A stretch of DNA of 64,000 nt, from positions 2,418,001 to 2,482,000 of the forward strand of contig JAPEUQ010000005.1 in NCBI GenBank assembly GCA_027946365.1, given 5' to 3'. Shown here in pieces: positions 44,490-55,536 of the stretch (position 1 is the stretch's first letter; the number at the start of each line of letters is the position of its first letter). The position numbers were made by a program, and so were the translations under genes. The DNA is from Kalmusia sp. IMI 367209 (lineage: Eukaryota > Ascomycota > Dothideomycetes > Pleosporales > Didymosphaeriaceae). The notes beneath the pieces were generated by a model. It did not search any database. It was not told the origin of the DNA and saw only the letters and a list, made by a program, of their open reading frames with translations.

Positions 44490-47400
44490 TCAACTTACCC
44501 TTCCCCTTCGCTGACCACCTCCAGCCGCCTGTTGCTGTTGTTGCGGCACGTACATGTTGTAAGGGTACATCTGTGGCATGTTCTGTCCAAGAGCAGCGGG
44601 CTGTAGCATGGGCGAGCCGGTGAACCCAGGAGCTGCAACTGGGCTTACATTCCTGAAGTCCATGCCAGAGACTGGAGGCTGGAAGCCGTTCATCTGTGGA
44701 TAGAAGGGCTGACCGCCCCTTTGAGCAAGGAGTTGTTGATACTGTAATTGCTGTGGTCCTGTCATAGCTGGCATATTAGGCATAAACATAGGAGCGCTCA
44801 CGCCCATAGGAAACTGCTCAAAGCCATTGGAGTCCATGCTTGCGGTCCTCTGTAGTGCAATGGGGTCCATTCCAGGTGCTGCAACACCTGGATAAAACTG
44901 ACGAGGCTCAGCATGTGAACCCGCCGGGCTGTCCCGAGAAGAAGCGGGTCGAGTCTGTGAGTGGTCCCGATGGCCAGGACCACCACGAGTTGAAAGGTTT
45001 ACTTCATCCATCAACCGCTTATACCCCTGTCCCGGTTGTGCTTTGATACGGGTCAAGACGTTACGGACATTCTGGACAACATCCGGCCGAATCTTTTCAT
45101 CGAAGAAGGGAGTGGTCAGCACCTTGAAGATTAAAGTCGCACCGCAATTCTGATCGACCAGAATATCCTCTAGGACCTGATCGTTGGGTGAGAAGAACAG
45201 TGCTTGAAGAATGGTGTCACGGGCATCTGGCTCGTTCCGCTGGTTGATTATCTTCAATACTGTCAAGTAGGCAACCTTGTGGGTGCACAAGTGCACAATA
45301 TGTGGTACAAGCCTAGGGGCGAGGACAGTGCGACGCCTAGGGAAGTTGCAGGTGTCTAAGAACCAGGTCAAAAGCAGGGCGCCGTTGGCATTGGTAGCGA
45401 GCTGCACGCTATGGAGGGCAATTGCGGCTGCTACCATACGCTGCTGATCTTTCGTGGCGTAATGGCTCTCCAAGCATGCCCTCATCGCTCGTGCACCAAA
45501 CCGACCCTGAGCGAGATCCCAGAGGCGGCTAAGCATAGCCTCAAAAATAAAGTTGTTCAGTGGTGCTGAGTAGCGGAGGCAACCTTGCATCACATAGTTA
45601 CCAAACTGATCGAGAAAGAGGGCCACAGCGTATGGTCGAAGGGCATCGACAACCATCTTCTGTAGATTGGGAGTCCTCGCAACGTCGATGATCTTCTGTG
45701 CAGCCCACGTTCCATTCTTATGAATGCCAATCTTAGCCAGGTGGGGTGCGATCTCGCGCAGCATGGCCTCCTTAGTGGGCTCGGAGCAGTATTCAAACAA
45801 CTTCTGTACAACTGTATTGCCGAGGTAATCGGATGCTAGCTCAGCAATCTCAGGTAGCATGTTCATGGCTATCTCCTCAATCTCAGGCTGCGTGCATGAG
45901 TTGTTGTCGATCCTCTTGCGGATCTCGCGCAGACGCGGCGCATCGTGAACACGGGTGTGGCTTGGCTCCTCAACGGGAGGTATTTCGGAAAGGTACTCGT
46001 TGTTTTGGACGGCCTGCTCGAGCTGGGCTGAGATGCGTAGTTGCTCCTCATCCGTGGCACCTAGCTCTTTCACGATATTGACGATATCGCCACGAATATC
46101 AGTCAACTCGGGGGTTGTCAGAGGAACACTTGCACTCTCGGCACGCGGACCATTCTCCTTTACATTGCTATTTGACAAATTTGTGCCTTGTGCCTGAGAT
46201 TTGGCAAGCGGGTCGGGGCTCGGTGAAGGGAAGAGGCCGTTGTGTCCAGGAGTAGCTGCCGCGCTGGGAACCTTGGCATAACCAATGCGCACAGGACCAG
46301 CACCGGGGAAGATTTCCTTTCCATTGAGTTGCAGCTTAGCCTGAATCGCGCTGTCGATATTCTCGTAGTTGACAAATCCGCAGTTCTTGTGGGTCAAAAC
46401 ACGGGTGGATTCAATGGGGCCGAAAGCCTTAAAAATAACATCGAGGGATGAAACGGTAGTAGATGAAGGGATATTGCCAAGCCAAAGCGCTCGTGTTGGG
46501 CCTTCCAAAGTATCATCACCAAGGTTGGAGCTTGGTTTGCCGCCCAACTGGAGGCTCTTGACAGCTTCGGCGAGGCTGTACTCCGCATCTTCCGTCAAAT
46601 CGGCAGCAGTCAGGCTGCTGTCAAGACGAGATGAAGTCGGAAGATAATTCCTCATCAATCGCTGGGAGGACGAATCGAGCACACCGACGGTGCGCGCGCG
46701 GGGACGTGTAGCACTAGCAAAGTTGGCGAATGCTTGCACTTCCAGATTGTGTTGTCGAACGGCTTCGTGGATGGCCAATGCACTGGCCTCAGCAGGAGTC
46801 ATGGTACCACTGTAGCTACCATAGGCAGCCTGGTCGAGTTCATCTTCTTCATCAGCGTACTTCTCTTTAGCATTGACCGAGTATGAGCGGAAACGATTAG
46901 CAGCGGCAGTCGAGTTTTGGTTGAGTGCATGCCGCTGACCTTCGAGCAGAAGCTCGATGTCTGACGGTGCAAGCGTAGCTCGAGCAGGTTGAGGGGTGTC
47001 CACTAGACCAAGGTAGTCCAACGTTTTCACATCAGTGTCTGCCAGCGAATCCCTGGAAAAGGCCGACTGAGGTGACGTCGGACCATTTGAAGGTTGGGAA
47101 GCAATACTCTGGAGCGTGCTGCTTCGGTCACGACTGCTTGTCCAGCCAGTAGAGAAGATGGAGTTGCCGAACGGCGACACGGCAGGTGGCAGAAAGCCGG
47201 GTCGTTGAGGCATGGAGCCGGCTCGCAGACGAGATAGAAGAGCCGACTTAGCAGCCGCGTTGGTCGAGCCGAGCGGAGCAGCAAAACCAGTATGCTCGGT
47301 GGGTGTGCCTGGGTTGGACTTGAATGGGCTTGTCGACGGCGTCGGACGAGAAGTCTTGGGCAGGAGGGATGAAGCAGACAGCAAGCCTGGCGGTGCTGCT

Positions 47401-47918
47401 GAAGGAGAGAATCGCGAGGGCAGAGTGCCAGCGCGGGCACGGCGGGTAGATGTCTGGGCGGCGGCCTCCGGCATTGCTTGGTTGAAGTCGGGAAAGCTCT
47501 CACCGTTTGGTGACTCGGGGATGGTCTCTCGAAGCGGCGTAGAATTACCGCTGGTGGGAGGTCCCCACATTTGTGGAGTGAGGCCTTCCTGAGCTTGAAT
47601 CTCACGAGCCCTGTGTGGGACGTTAGCCAAAATGGGAATTGAGCGCACGTTTCAGGATGCGACGCACCGTTTAGAGTATAATCTGCCACCATATTCATGC
47701 GACGGTGACCCTGCTCCAAGCCTCGCGCCTGCAGCGGCAACCCCCAAGGGGTTGGACGTGCTCGCAGACGACATTGGGAAACGAAGGGAGCCGCCCGAGG
47801 ACGGTGGTTCGGTGGGTGATGCGGACGTGGTCGAAGATGCAGACGGCGGTGCCTGCGAGGTGAGCTGGGGAATGTAGTTGAGGTTGATGTGATGCTCCGG
47901 GCGGTTCGTGGGAGCCAT
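44490..47918 (-). CDS. RRM and Pumilio-repeat RNA-binding protein (JSN1/PUF2-like), 1123 aa
   Basis: This is a cytoplasmic mRNA regulator. The intron at 47611-47667 joins GGRLYSKR to AREIQAQEGLTPQMWG: exons 251 and 3121 nt, 1124 codons. The first 450 residues are low-complexity and Ser/Pro-rich. An RRM lies at about 457-532 (RALWLGNIPSSTTVSSLDVI, NCGFVNYENIDSAIQAK). Pumilio repeats lie at about 660-960, with ASDYLGNTVVQKLFEY, KNGTWAAQKIIDVA, DQFGNYVMQGCLRY, GRFGARAMRACLES and DQNCGATLIFKVL. The tail is Gln/Pro/Met-rich and ends QRRGRVS. The RRM-plus-PUF order is the yeast Jsn1/Puf2 type, which binds membrane-protein mRNAs. An alternative splice from ggaag|gtaagt (about 44498) to cag|agataag (about 44441) would replace the last three residues by about 17 others. 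Confidence 0.93.
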
Positions 47919-49860
47919 TAGGTATTACGGTCCCTGCCTTTAATGCGGTGAGGTATTCGTCTAGGGGAAGAAATATCGAGGGTGTGACTCTCGTTTACCA
48001 AGACCAGGGTAACGGCAGAACGTGGATTGGTACCGGCCAAAGGAATGTGAGGCGAGGAGATTATTGCCAGCAGACCGGACTCAGCTCAGCGTTGCTTCTG
48101 TGCACTGGAGGCGTCGGGCTGAAAATGTAGTATGGATACACCCCTAGGATCCAGGCCCGCGGACGAGGTGCCGATTGAAGTCGTGAAAGACGCTGGATCG
48201 GCGTGGTTCGACGTGGTTCAACGTGATTCAACGTGCGGCAGTGCTATAGGCAGCTCTTTCGAGTGCGATTGCAGCAGTTCGCAGGTGGACGGGTTGGTGG
48301 GCACGGGGCGGTGGGCTGGGGAGACTCGTGGGAGTGCAGGGCCCAGGACGGCGAGCGTTTGTCGGCGGTGGGAGCGCGGTCAACGCAGGCGGCGGTGCCA
48401 ATCAAGGAGTGACGGGGCGGGCGCGGTCTCGTCGAGTGAGACAGAGGTCGTCGCCGGCGGGAGATCCTGATTATGATACAGCAGGCAATAGACAAGCCGC
48501 AGGAGCAGCCTGGAGAAGCGAAGCAAATAGGGAGATTAAGCTAGAGGGCGATGTGAACACCTTCGCTCATCGAGGGCCGGCGGAGACAGCAGGCGGTAGA
48601 GGATGGAACGGAAGCGCAGGAAGGTAGAGGAGTTCAGGTAAAGGCACACTGCATGTATGTAGGTTGGCGCTATTCGCTAACGGGCTGGCTGAGCGGTGCC
48701 GCCAGGGACAATAGCACGGACTAGGGACTCGTCAAAACGACCACGCAAGCCAGACAAATCGGGACGGAAACGGGAACCAGCTGCGGATGGTGCGGTTTGA
48801 TGGTCGACGGGGGCAGCCACCTGGTATTTGCTCCGTCGTATGCCACCGCAGCGTGCTCAACTGCCTGCGCAATTAGGGGTATTGAGGGCGCACCCACATG
48901 AGTGGACGGCCAGGCCGCCCTCAAGAAATCTGAAACCGCGCGTCGAACGACACCGTCGCCGCGTCTGACGTGGTCCTGCCCCCGCCCATGACTGCCATTG
49001 GCCGTTTCAAGAATGAGTGTCTCTGTTGTGCCCAGCGCCATTGCTGCTGTGTGTCCTGGGAGGGAGACTCCAGCCGCGCTCAGAGACAGACAGTGCCGTC
49101 GCATGAGCCGCAGTGGCATGGCATTGCCCACCATCTTCCTTCGCCATACTATAGTACAAGACGACAAGACCACCACGCCATGTCAGCTTCAAAGGCTGGG
49201 TCAAGCCCTGGTGAACTGCGTTCGCGTCATGTTCGTCATGTGCTTCCCAGGGCATCCCTCTCAGCCATCGGTAGCAGTGCTTTCTAGAATAGCAGCCGAA
49301 GCTGTGGAGACGAGCCTTGCGCCGGCAGGCCTCTTCAGCATCGCGGACAGCTGCAATCGGGCTAGGACAGCGGTATAGCGTCCGCGAGTCCCCAAATCTA
49401 TCGGAGACAGGCCCTGGCGCTACGTTTCGGGCGGGCTTGGCTTTCGACGTTGCCATCGACGATATCACGTGGCCCATTGCGAGGTCGCGTTTCCAGCGTC
49501 GTCTGTGCACTGCTCGAACCCACTACTACCAACACCTCCAAACTGACGATTCCGTGCCTTGAAACGCGCGAACTTGTGCGCATGATCCGACAGCACTGCC
49601 ATAGCTACATTGTGCCTCTGTGCGCTTTTCTACAAGCATAAACACCGCCAGGGCTGACTGGAAACGCGCATAAACGGCCCCTCCTGTGGACTTCCACGCC
49701 TTCTCGAAGCTCGACCGCAACCCTTGACGCTGTCCGCTCTAGCGCCGTCCCAGGCACGACTCGCTTCGCCTCAGCGCAGCCTCCCCCGCCGCCTATACTT
49801 TCCCTCCATTGTAGACATCGACATATTCCTACCCGCCGCCACAGCCGTCTCCCGCCCATC
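47919..49860. other. divergent intergenic region, Pumilio gene / VPS72
   Basis: A long 1.94 kb gap with no supported gene. Composition is GC-rich with many short open frames on both strands, none with a domain. It probably contains long 5' leaders of both genes. A threefold 10-bp tandem repeat lies at 48203-48232. Confidence 0.5.
48203..48232. repeat. three tandem 10-bp repeats
   Basis: The units GTGGTTCGAC, GTGGTTCAAC and GTGATTCAAC follow directly, then a partial GTG. The helical-turn spacing would suit a protein-binding array, but this is inference. Confidence 0.6.
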
Positions 49861-51918
49861 ATGTCCGCGGACCCAGCAGACGGGACAGACATCGACGACC
49901 GCGCGCCCTCTGACCGCGATGGCAGGCAGTCGACGTCAGAGGGCGATAGCGAACCCGACGCGCCCGTGGACCTCATGGTCGTTTCGCGCGCGCGGAGATC
50001 AAACGCTGGCAATCGCATGTCAACCCTCTTGGCCAAGTCGGCCGAAGAGGAAGAATGGGGAGAGGAATGGGAAGAGGCCGCCAACGAGGAAGAGTTTGTA
50101 GGCGATGAGGCGAACGAGCAAGAGGACTACAACCTGGACTCGTCCTCGTCGGAAGAAGAAGATGATGGCGACGATGACGACGCGGGGGAGAAGGAGCTGC
50201 GTAAGGCAGAACGTCAAGAGCGGACCAAGAAACGCAAGACAGCTACCAACCCGTTCGCCGCACGTCTGGCCGCCACCTCACGCAAGCGGGTCAAGCTCGA
50301 CGTACCATCGACCCACTCGCCAGCAGCTCTACCACCACGGCCAAAAAAGAAGTCTGAGAGGGCCTCATGGATACCCACCGAAGAAGATGGACCCACGCGA
50401 ACATCTTCCAGGAAGCAGACGATGGCGAACAAGGAGCACACATTGGCGAAGCTGAAGGAGAAGGATCAGCGGCGCGATGAGACTCTGGCCATGATGAAGG
50501 CGGCAGAGGCGCGAAAAGCAAAGGACGAGCCAAAGCCTCAAACCCAGGCCGAGCGACTAGCTGAAGCTGCACGCGTAGAGCGGATCAACAAGAAGACGCT
50601 CCATCGCTGGGAAGAGGCAGAAGAGCAGAGAGCAGCTGAAAGGCAAGCTAAGATAGATGCTCTCAAAAACCGACAGATCGACGGTCCATTCATCCGCTAC
50701 TACAGTGGTCCCGCGATCTGGGTCGATGATAAGATAAAGTATACAGGGAAGGATGCCCCCAAACTCGAAGATCTGGAAGAGAAGCTGAACAAGGAGCCAT
50801 CTGTCTCAGCAACTCAAACGGATCAAGCTGCGCATATTGATCAGACTGACCAGCAGACTCCCAACATGATTGATCAATCACAGACTACTCAGTCTCCACA
50901 GACGATGTCAACGTCGCAGGCCTTGGAGCCCCAACAGATAGTGCCGGTATCACAAGCCCCTGTGCAAGACATCGAGATCACACAAGGAGGATCAAATTCA
51001 AGCAACATTATATTGACTGCGACGGAGAACACAGACTCGTTCTTGTTCGGTATGGAGCAGTACGCGCAGTCATACCAGCAACATACAATTGAAGGCGAGC
51101 ACTCAGCCCCGAAATCGTATCTTGACACACAGCCCTCACAATCTGAGCTCCCTCCAAATCCCTTCCTCCAACCCTCTCACACCCATCTCTCCCTCACCAA
51201 TTCCCTTTTCCCTCAAAATGCCACGCTCTCCCCACAAAGCCTCTTCCCACAACTCCAGATGCCGCCTGCCCCGCCCGCTCCTCCGCGCCGCAAAGTCATC
51301 CGCCGAGCTCTCCGCAACCTCCTCATCCTCTCTTCCTTCCCTAACCTCGATGCCGCCTCAGCACCTACTCGCGCCCGCAGCACCGCCTCCCTCCTGAAAG
51401 AGAAGGACAAAGCTGTGCTCGTACAGCTCTCGACCGCGCTCTTCAACTGGTCTGTGCCAGATGCCACGACGTTCGTCACAGCAATGCTCAACGCACCCAA
51501 GACGAAGAAAGAAAAGGAAGCACTAGCCAGGCCGAAGAAAGAGCTCTGCGCCGTGAGCAACAAGGAAGCGCGATATCGAGACCCAGAGACCGGTATAGCA
51601 TACCGCGACAGCAGGGCATTCGGCGTGCTGAGGGGCGTTGTCGGAGGTGGGTTTGTGTGGTGTGGGGAGCTGGGGTGCTATGTTGGCGGGAGAGCGAAGC
51701 CGATGCAAAGCAGAGGAAAAGGGTTTTTAGGAATGGCACCTGCGGCTGGGGTGCCGAAGAGATTTCTTGAGATGGAGAAGAAAGCCCCTGCTGTGCAGGT
51801 CATTGCCGACCCGAGACCTGTAGAATTAGTGTCGGATGATCTGGCTATTGGAGCTCCTAAAGAGGCTGAGGCAACCCCTGCTGTTGTGAAGGCGGAGGGT
51901 GCGACTGTGAGCACGTAG
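49861..51918 (+). CDS. SWC2: VPS72/YL1 (Swc2) subunit of SWR1 chromatin remodeller, 685 aa
   Basis: This is a nuclear histone-chaperone subunit that binds H2A.Z-H2B for exchange by the SWR1 complex. The gene is a single exon from ATG 49861. The N-terminal YL1 domain shows ARRSNAGNRMSTLLAKSAEE, a very acidic run (EEEDDGDDDDAGEKE, about residues 99-113) and the basic block ATNPFAARLAATSRKRVKL. A coiled coil follows (RLAEAARVERINKKTLHRWE). The C-terminal YL1_C domain is RYRDPETGIAYRDSRAFGVL followed by GFVWCGELGCYVGGRAKP. The central region from about residue 310 to 480 is Gln/Ser/Thr/Pro-rich and poorly conserved. The order matches the family and the length is at the upper end. Confidence 0.94.
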   Translation: MSADPADGTDIDDRAPSDRDGRQSTSEGDSEPDAPVDLMVVSRARRSNAGNRMSTLLAKSAEEEEWGEEWEEAANEEEFVGDEANEQEDYNLDSSSSEEEDDGDDDDAGEKELRKAERQERTKKRKTATNPFAARLAATSRKRVKLDVPSTHSPAALPPRPKKKSERASWIPTEEDGPTRTSSRKQTMANKEHTLAKLKEKDQRRDETLAMMKAAEARKAKDEPKPQTQAERLAEAARVERINKKTLHRWEEAEEQRAAERQAKIDALKNRQIDGPFIRYYSGPAIWVDDKIKYTGKDAPKLEDLEEKLNKEPSVSATQTDQAAHIDQTDQQTPNMIDQSQTTQSPQTMSTSQALEPQQIVPVSQAPVQDIEITQGGSNSSNIILTATENTDSFLFGMEQYAQSYQQHTIEGEHSAPKSYLDTQPSQSELPPNPFLQPSHTHLSLTNSLFPQNATLSPQSLFPQLQMPPAPPAPPRRKVIRRALRNLLILSSFPNLDAASAPTRARSTASLLKEKDKAVLVQLSTALFNWSVPDATTFVTAMLNAPKTKKEKEALARPKKELCAVSNKEARYRDPETGIAYRDSRAFGVLRGVVGGGFVWCGELGCYVGGRAKPMQSRGKGFLGMAPAAGVPKRFLEMEKKAPAVQVIADPRPVELVSDDLAIGAPKEAEATPAVVKAEGATVST

Positions 51919-52925
51919 CTCAATGTACCGATGAGAGTCGGTGGTGCTAGTCACTCATCCTTTCGTGGAAGACGAAGCATTGTTTTGTTGTTGTATGGGC
52001 AGAAGAGACAGCTTGCATCATGTACATTATCGTATTATACCCCATGACGGTTACGAGTATGTACCGTCCTCGACGAGAATGTAGTGGCTCCTTGCTAGCC
52101 GAGTCAGTCCAGGATGCGTTAGACGCCCAAGGACAGTCCCAGACTCGTCCACCAACTGTAGCTTAGTGTAATAATAATAATAGTCGACAACAAGTATAAG
52201 CAAATGCACGACTGACAGATCCCACGCAGCACCCGGCCCCAGTCATTCATGCAGTCTAAATAAGCTACGTGTGCACTGCGCCGACATTACGGACAATTGA
52301 CAATCTTCCGTGTACTTCCTGGGGGCTTAGGTGAGGCGCACGTTCGCACCGGAGTATTGGTAAGGGAAGGGGAATGTCAGCATCCTGAAACCTGAAACAG
52401 AGGGAGTGTATAGTACGAGCACAGTGGCTTATGGGTTGTGTTATCTCGCAGAAGGATCTAAGTCTCCCTGCGAGCTCGTGCGAAACAATGGTGGTGCTTG
52501 GGAACTCGAACGAGCGAAGGAACGGCAATGATGGTTGGTAGCGTAAGATGGATTTACCCAGCAGATTTACACTCCGTGGTGAAATAACTCAACCACATCC
52601 ACTATTCCCTGTGGCAACGTAACAGTTATCCAAGCATGTGCACTACCAACAAGGCACGACTCCAACACTAATCATGTTTGATGCAAATTGAGGAACAATC
52701 GTCGAATTCAGGAAACGAAAAGGTCCATGATATGCATTTGATGGTTAGCTGACTGACACATGACATCTCAAACGCCGTCCCATCTTGCCGGCCCAGTGCA
52801 AGAGTTTTTTCAGGCATTCCTCATAACTGTACACGATGATGATGCCCACTGCAACTCCGTCATGTCCATGGTGAACCACCCGAACCAGAGAACCGACTCC
52901 GTCCCGACCATCACAACGCACCCGT
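51919..52925. other. convergent intergenic region, VPS72/RPS24
   Basis: About 1 kb between two stop codons. No ORF with coding character is seen and no RNA gene could be folded by eye. Confidence 0.5.
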
Positions 52926-53471
52926 TTATTTCTTCTTCTTGTCGCCACCCTTGGTCTTGGCCGTACCCCGGAACTCCTTCGACCGGTTCTTGCGTTGCTT
53001 GCCTGTGTCCGTGTCAGCATGCTTCCTTCACATCCTTTGTTCGGCGCTGCTATGTTTGTGCCGCCGTTGTGCGAGAGTGACGTACGCTGCTGCCTGCTGG
53101 CCTTCTCAATCTTGGAGGCCATGCCGTACCGCACAAGCCTGTAGTGGGGTTCGAACTTCTTCATGGCCTCGGGGCTGTCGTAGATGAGGGCAAAGCCGGT
53201 GCTCTTGCCACCACCGAAGTGTGTCTTGAAGCCGAAGACGGAAACATCGTCCTTCTTGGCCTTGTAGAGCTCGCCGAGCTTGCCGCGGAGTTCGTCTTTG
53301 GAGACGTTAGGGCGGTTGGGGTGGAGGACATCGCTATATTCCCATTAGACCTTCCTTCCTTCTGTTCGTATCGCAGCCAGTATCCTGCACTTACACAACC
53401 ATCTGGCGGCGGCCGAGAAGGGGGTTGCGGATGAACTTGCGCGTGCGCAAGGTGACCTGGGAATCAGCCAT
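52926..53471 (-). CDS. RPS24: 40S ribosomal protein eS24, 133 aa
   Basis: This is a structural protein of the small ribosomal subunit. Introns at 53003-53085 (83 nt) and 53334-53394 (61 nt) give exons of 77, 248 and 77 nt (134 codons). The start [20 protein letters not shown] and the segments [40 protein letters not shown] and [20 protein letters not shown] are the standard eS24 sequence. The lysine-rich tail [10 protein letters not shown] ends at TAA. The length is normal. The first exon ends in MVV, so the first splice falls early, as is common for ribosomal protein genes. Confidence 0.97.
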
Positions 53472-54043
53472 GTTGTAGGACGAGCTGTGCCGACCTGCGC
53501 ACTGTTAGATGGCGGTTTCTCGAAGCAATGGCGTGCAAAAGCGGTGCGGAGACGTACTGAAGGATAATCGATCCTGCTCTGTGTCGGTGGTAGTGGGTGC
53601 TGTTGGCGCAGGATATCGTCGACGTGAGAAGTTCGGCTGTGGTTCAAAATTGAAATCAGTGTGTCTTGGCGTGCCTCGCTAAGCAGGAGCGGGGCGCTCA
53701 ATTAGGTAAGCGCACCTTCGCGAAAGCCGCCCTGCATCACCAGGCTTCGTCCTGATTTCAAGAACATCTAAACGCGAGGATACCGATGCGACTTCGTAAG
53801 CTAACTAAGATTTACAATTGCAGCTACCTCGCTTGAATCTCAGGGTAATAGCATCTGGGTGCACGCTCACTCCCGCAGGTACGACAGGCACTCGAGCTAC
53901 TCGGAACACTTGCCCACTGGGACCAAAGTTGACCGTGGCTGATTTACCAAAAGATACACGATACACAAAGGACATCCTGTAAAATTTTATCTTGTAACTA
54001 TAGATTGTTCAAAATCAGGACCAAGTGTCTTGTCCATTGCTAT
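53472..54043. promoter_or_regulatory. divergent promoter region, RPS24 / EFM3-like
   Basis: These 570 bp between oppositely transcribed genes hold a possible 5' leader intron of the ribosomal gene. No recognised operator or TATA box is seen. Confidence 0.45.
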
Positions 54044-55536
54044 ATGCAAACAATGCAGCAAGCTACTTTGGAAAATCTCGTCGTTTTCCGCCGCCAATAC
54101 TACCAACTCGTTGAACCCCCACAATTAAGATGGCTAGAAGACCATACTCTCAAGGCCCCAGAAGTGCAATCCTGGATTTTTAGTCGTCTGTTTGATACCG
54201 AGAAGAATCCAACTCTACCTCCGGATCGATATCGTCTCAGAGTGCTCAAGGTTCTAATATCCAAGCTCGAGAGAGCAATTAATGACCCCGAAGAGGATGT
54301 ACGGCTCTCCTTTCCTTTTTTTTTACAGTCTGCAAAGCAACCCCAGCTTGACCACTACGAAACTAGGGCAGCAAGTGCCGTACTTTTGCAAAATATGGAT
54401 CGCATTGGGACTGTGCGAGAAGAGCCTATGTGCCCACAGGCATTATGCGTGAGGGACCGCAAGTCCCGTTGGCTGCCCTAGCGACGTACGCTGGTCCCTG
54501 AATACGCAATGAATATTCTTTGAGTCTTGCTCGTCTCAGTCGGTGCCCACTTTACTAACCAGACTATCTTGTTCTATGAATAGGAAATTTCCGATGATCT
54601 CATGGCCGCGCTTTCTTCTATTCTAGGATCAAACGTTCTCTCGGAATCTGCGTCTGCCCAACAAAAAGCGTACGTGACTTACGCTTATTCATGTCACCCT
54701 ACCGATGAAAGCGATGCGAAGGAATACTCGGTAACACTCCTCGAGTCTCGCTCTGTCATTTCATCATCAGGAACTACGGGTCTTCGGACCTGGGAGGCAG
54801 CGTTGCTTCTGGGGCAATTCCTCGCTTCTGATCGTGGCAGTGCGATCGTCCGCGGGCAAAGAATATTCGAGCTTGGAGCTGGCACCGGGATGCTGTCGAT
54901 ATTGTGTGCGAAACACCTCTGTGTGTCCGGCATCGTGGCGACAGACGGTGACGAAGCAGTCGTAGACGCGATCAAGACCAACGTCTTCCTTAATGGGCTT
55001 GATTTGAAGGAGTCGGCCGGGACGACAGTCAATACTGCGGCGTTGAGTTGGGGATGGCCTCTCGATGCAAAAACGTTTACTGAAGACTATGGGATGGAGA
55101 TACCGGATGTGCTCCTAGGGGCAGATGTCGTAAGTCAGCTTCCCTAAGCGCGTGCGAACCCACCGAACCAACAAAATAAATCGCAGACATATGACAAAAT
55201 AGTGATTCCGGCTCTGGTGTCGTCAATGAGGGAATTTTTCGAGCTGAATCCTGCTCTCCAAGCTCTAGTCGCTGCAACCATACGCAACGAACAGACGTTC
55301 GAGACCTTTCTGAACGCGTGTAGTGGGTCACCCCACAAATACCTCATCTTGCGACGTCTGGCTGCGCTGTTGCTAATTTCTGTGGGGTAGGACGAAACCG
55401 CTTTACTATGGAGCAAATCAACTTCGCACCACTACCTGAGCCTCTCCAGGATGGTCCATTCTATCCGACCACGACCCCGATTCAGATCTGGCGAATAACA
55501 CGGTCCCACACCACGCAGGACCCGTTCGCTTTCTGA
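54044..55536 (+). CDS. EFM3: EFM3/FAM86-like protein-lysine N-methyltransferase, 410 aa
   Basis: It uses S-adenosylmethionine to methylate a lysine of translation elongation factor 2 (activity known for yeast Efm3 and human FAM86A). Exons are 54044-54448, 54584-55129, 55187-55322 and 55391-55536, for 411 codons. The N-terminal FAM86-type helix is RRQYYQLVEPPQLRWLED. SSGTTGLRTWEAALLLGQFL precedes motif I, FELGAGTGMLSILCAKHL. DGDEAVVDAIKTNVFLNG is the acidic loop. LLGADV is spliced to TYDKIVIPALV, and the family-specific end AATIRNEQTFETFLNAC leads to FYPTTTPIQIWRI. The start is the ATG at 54044; a second at 54053 is possible. The first intron (135 nt) is the least certain. Confidence 0.88.

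Noticed and set aside
47027..47740. 237-codon minus-strand frame over the Pumilio 5' end
   Set aside because: It is a shifted frame of the Pumilio gene, whose RRM/PUF frame and splice junction are clear.
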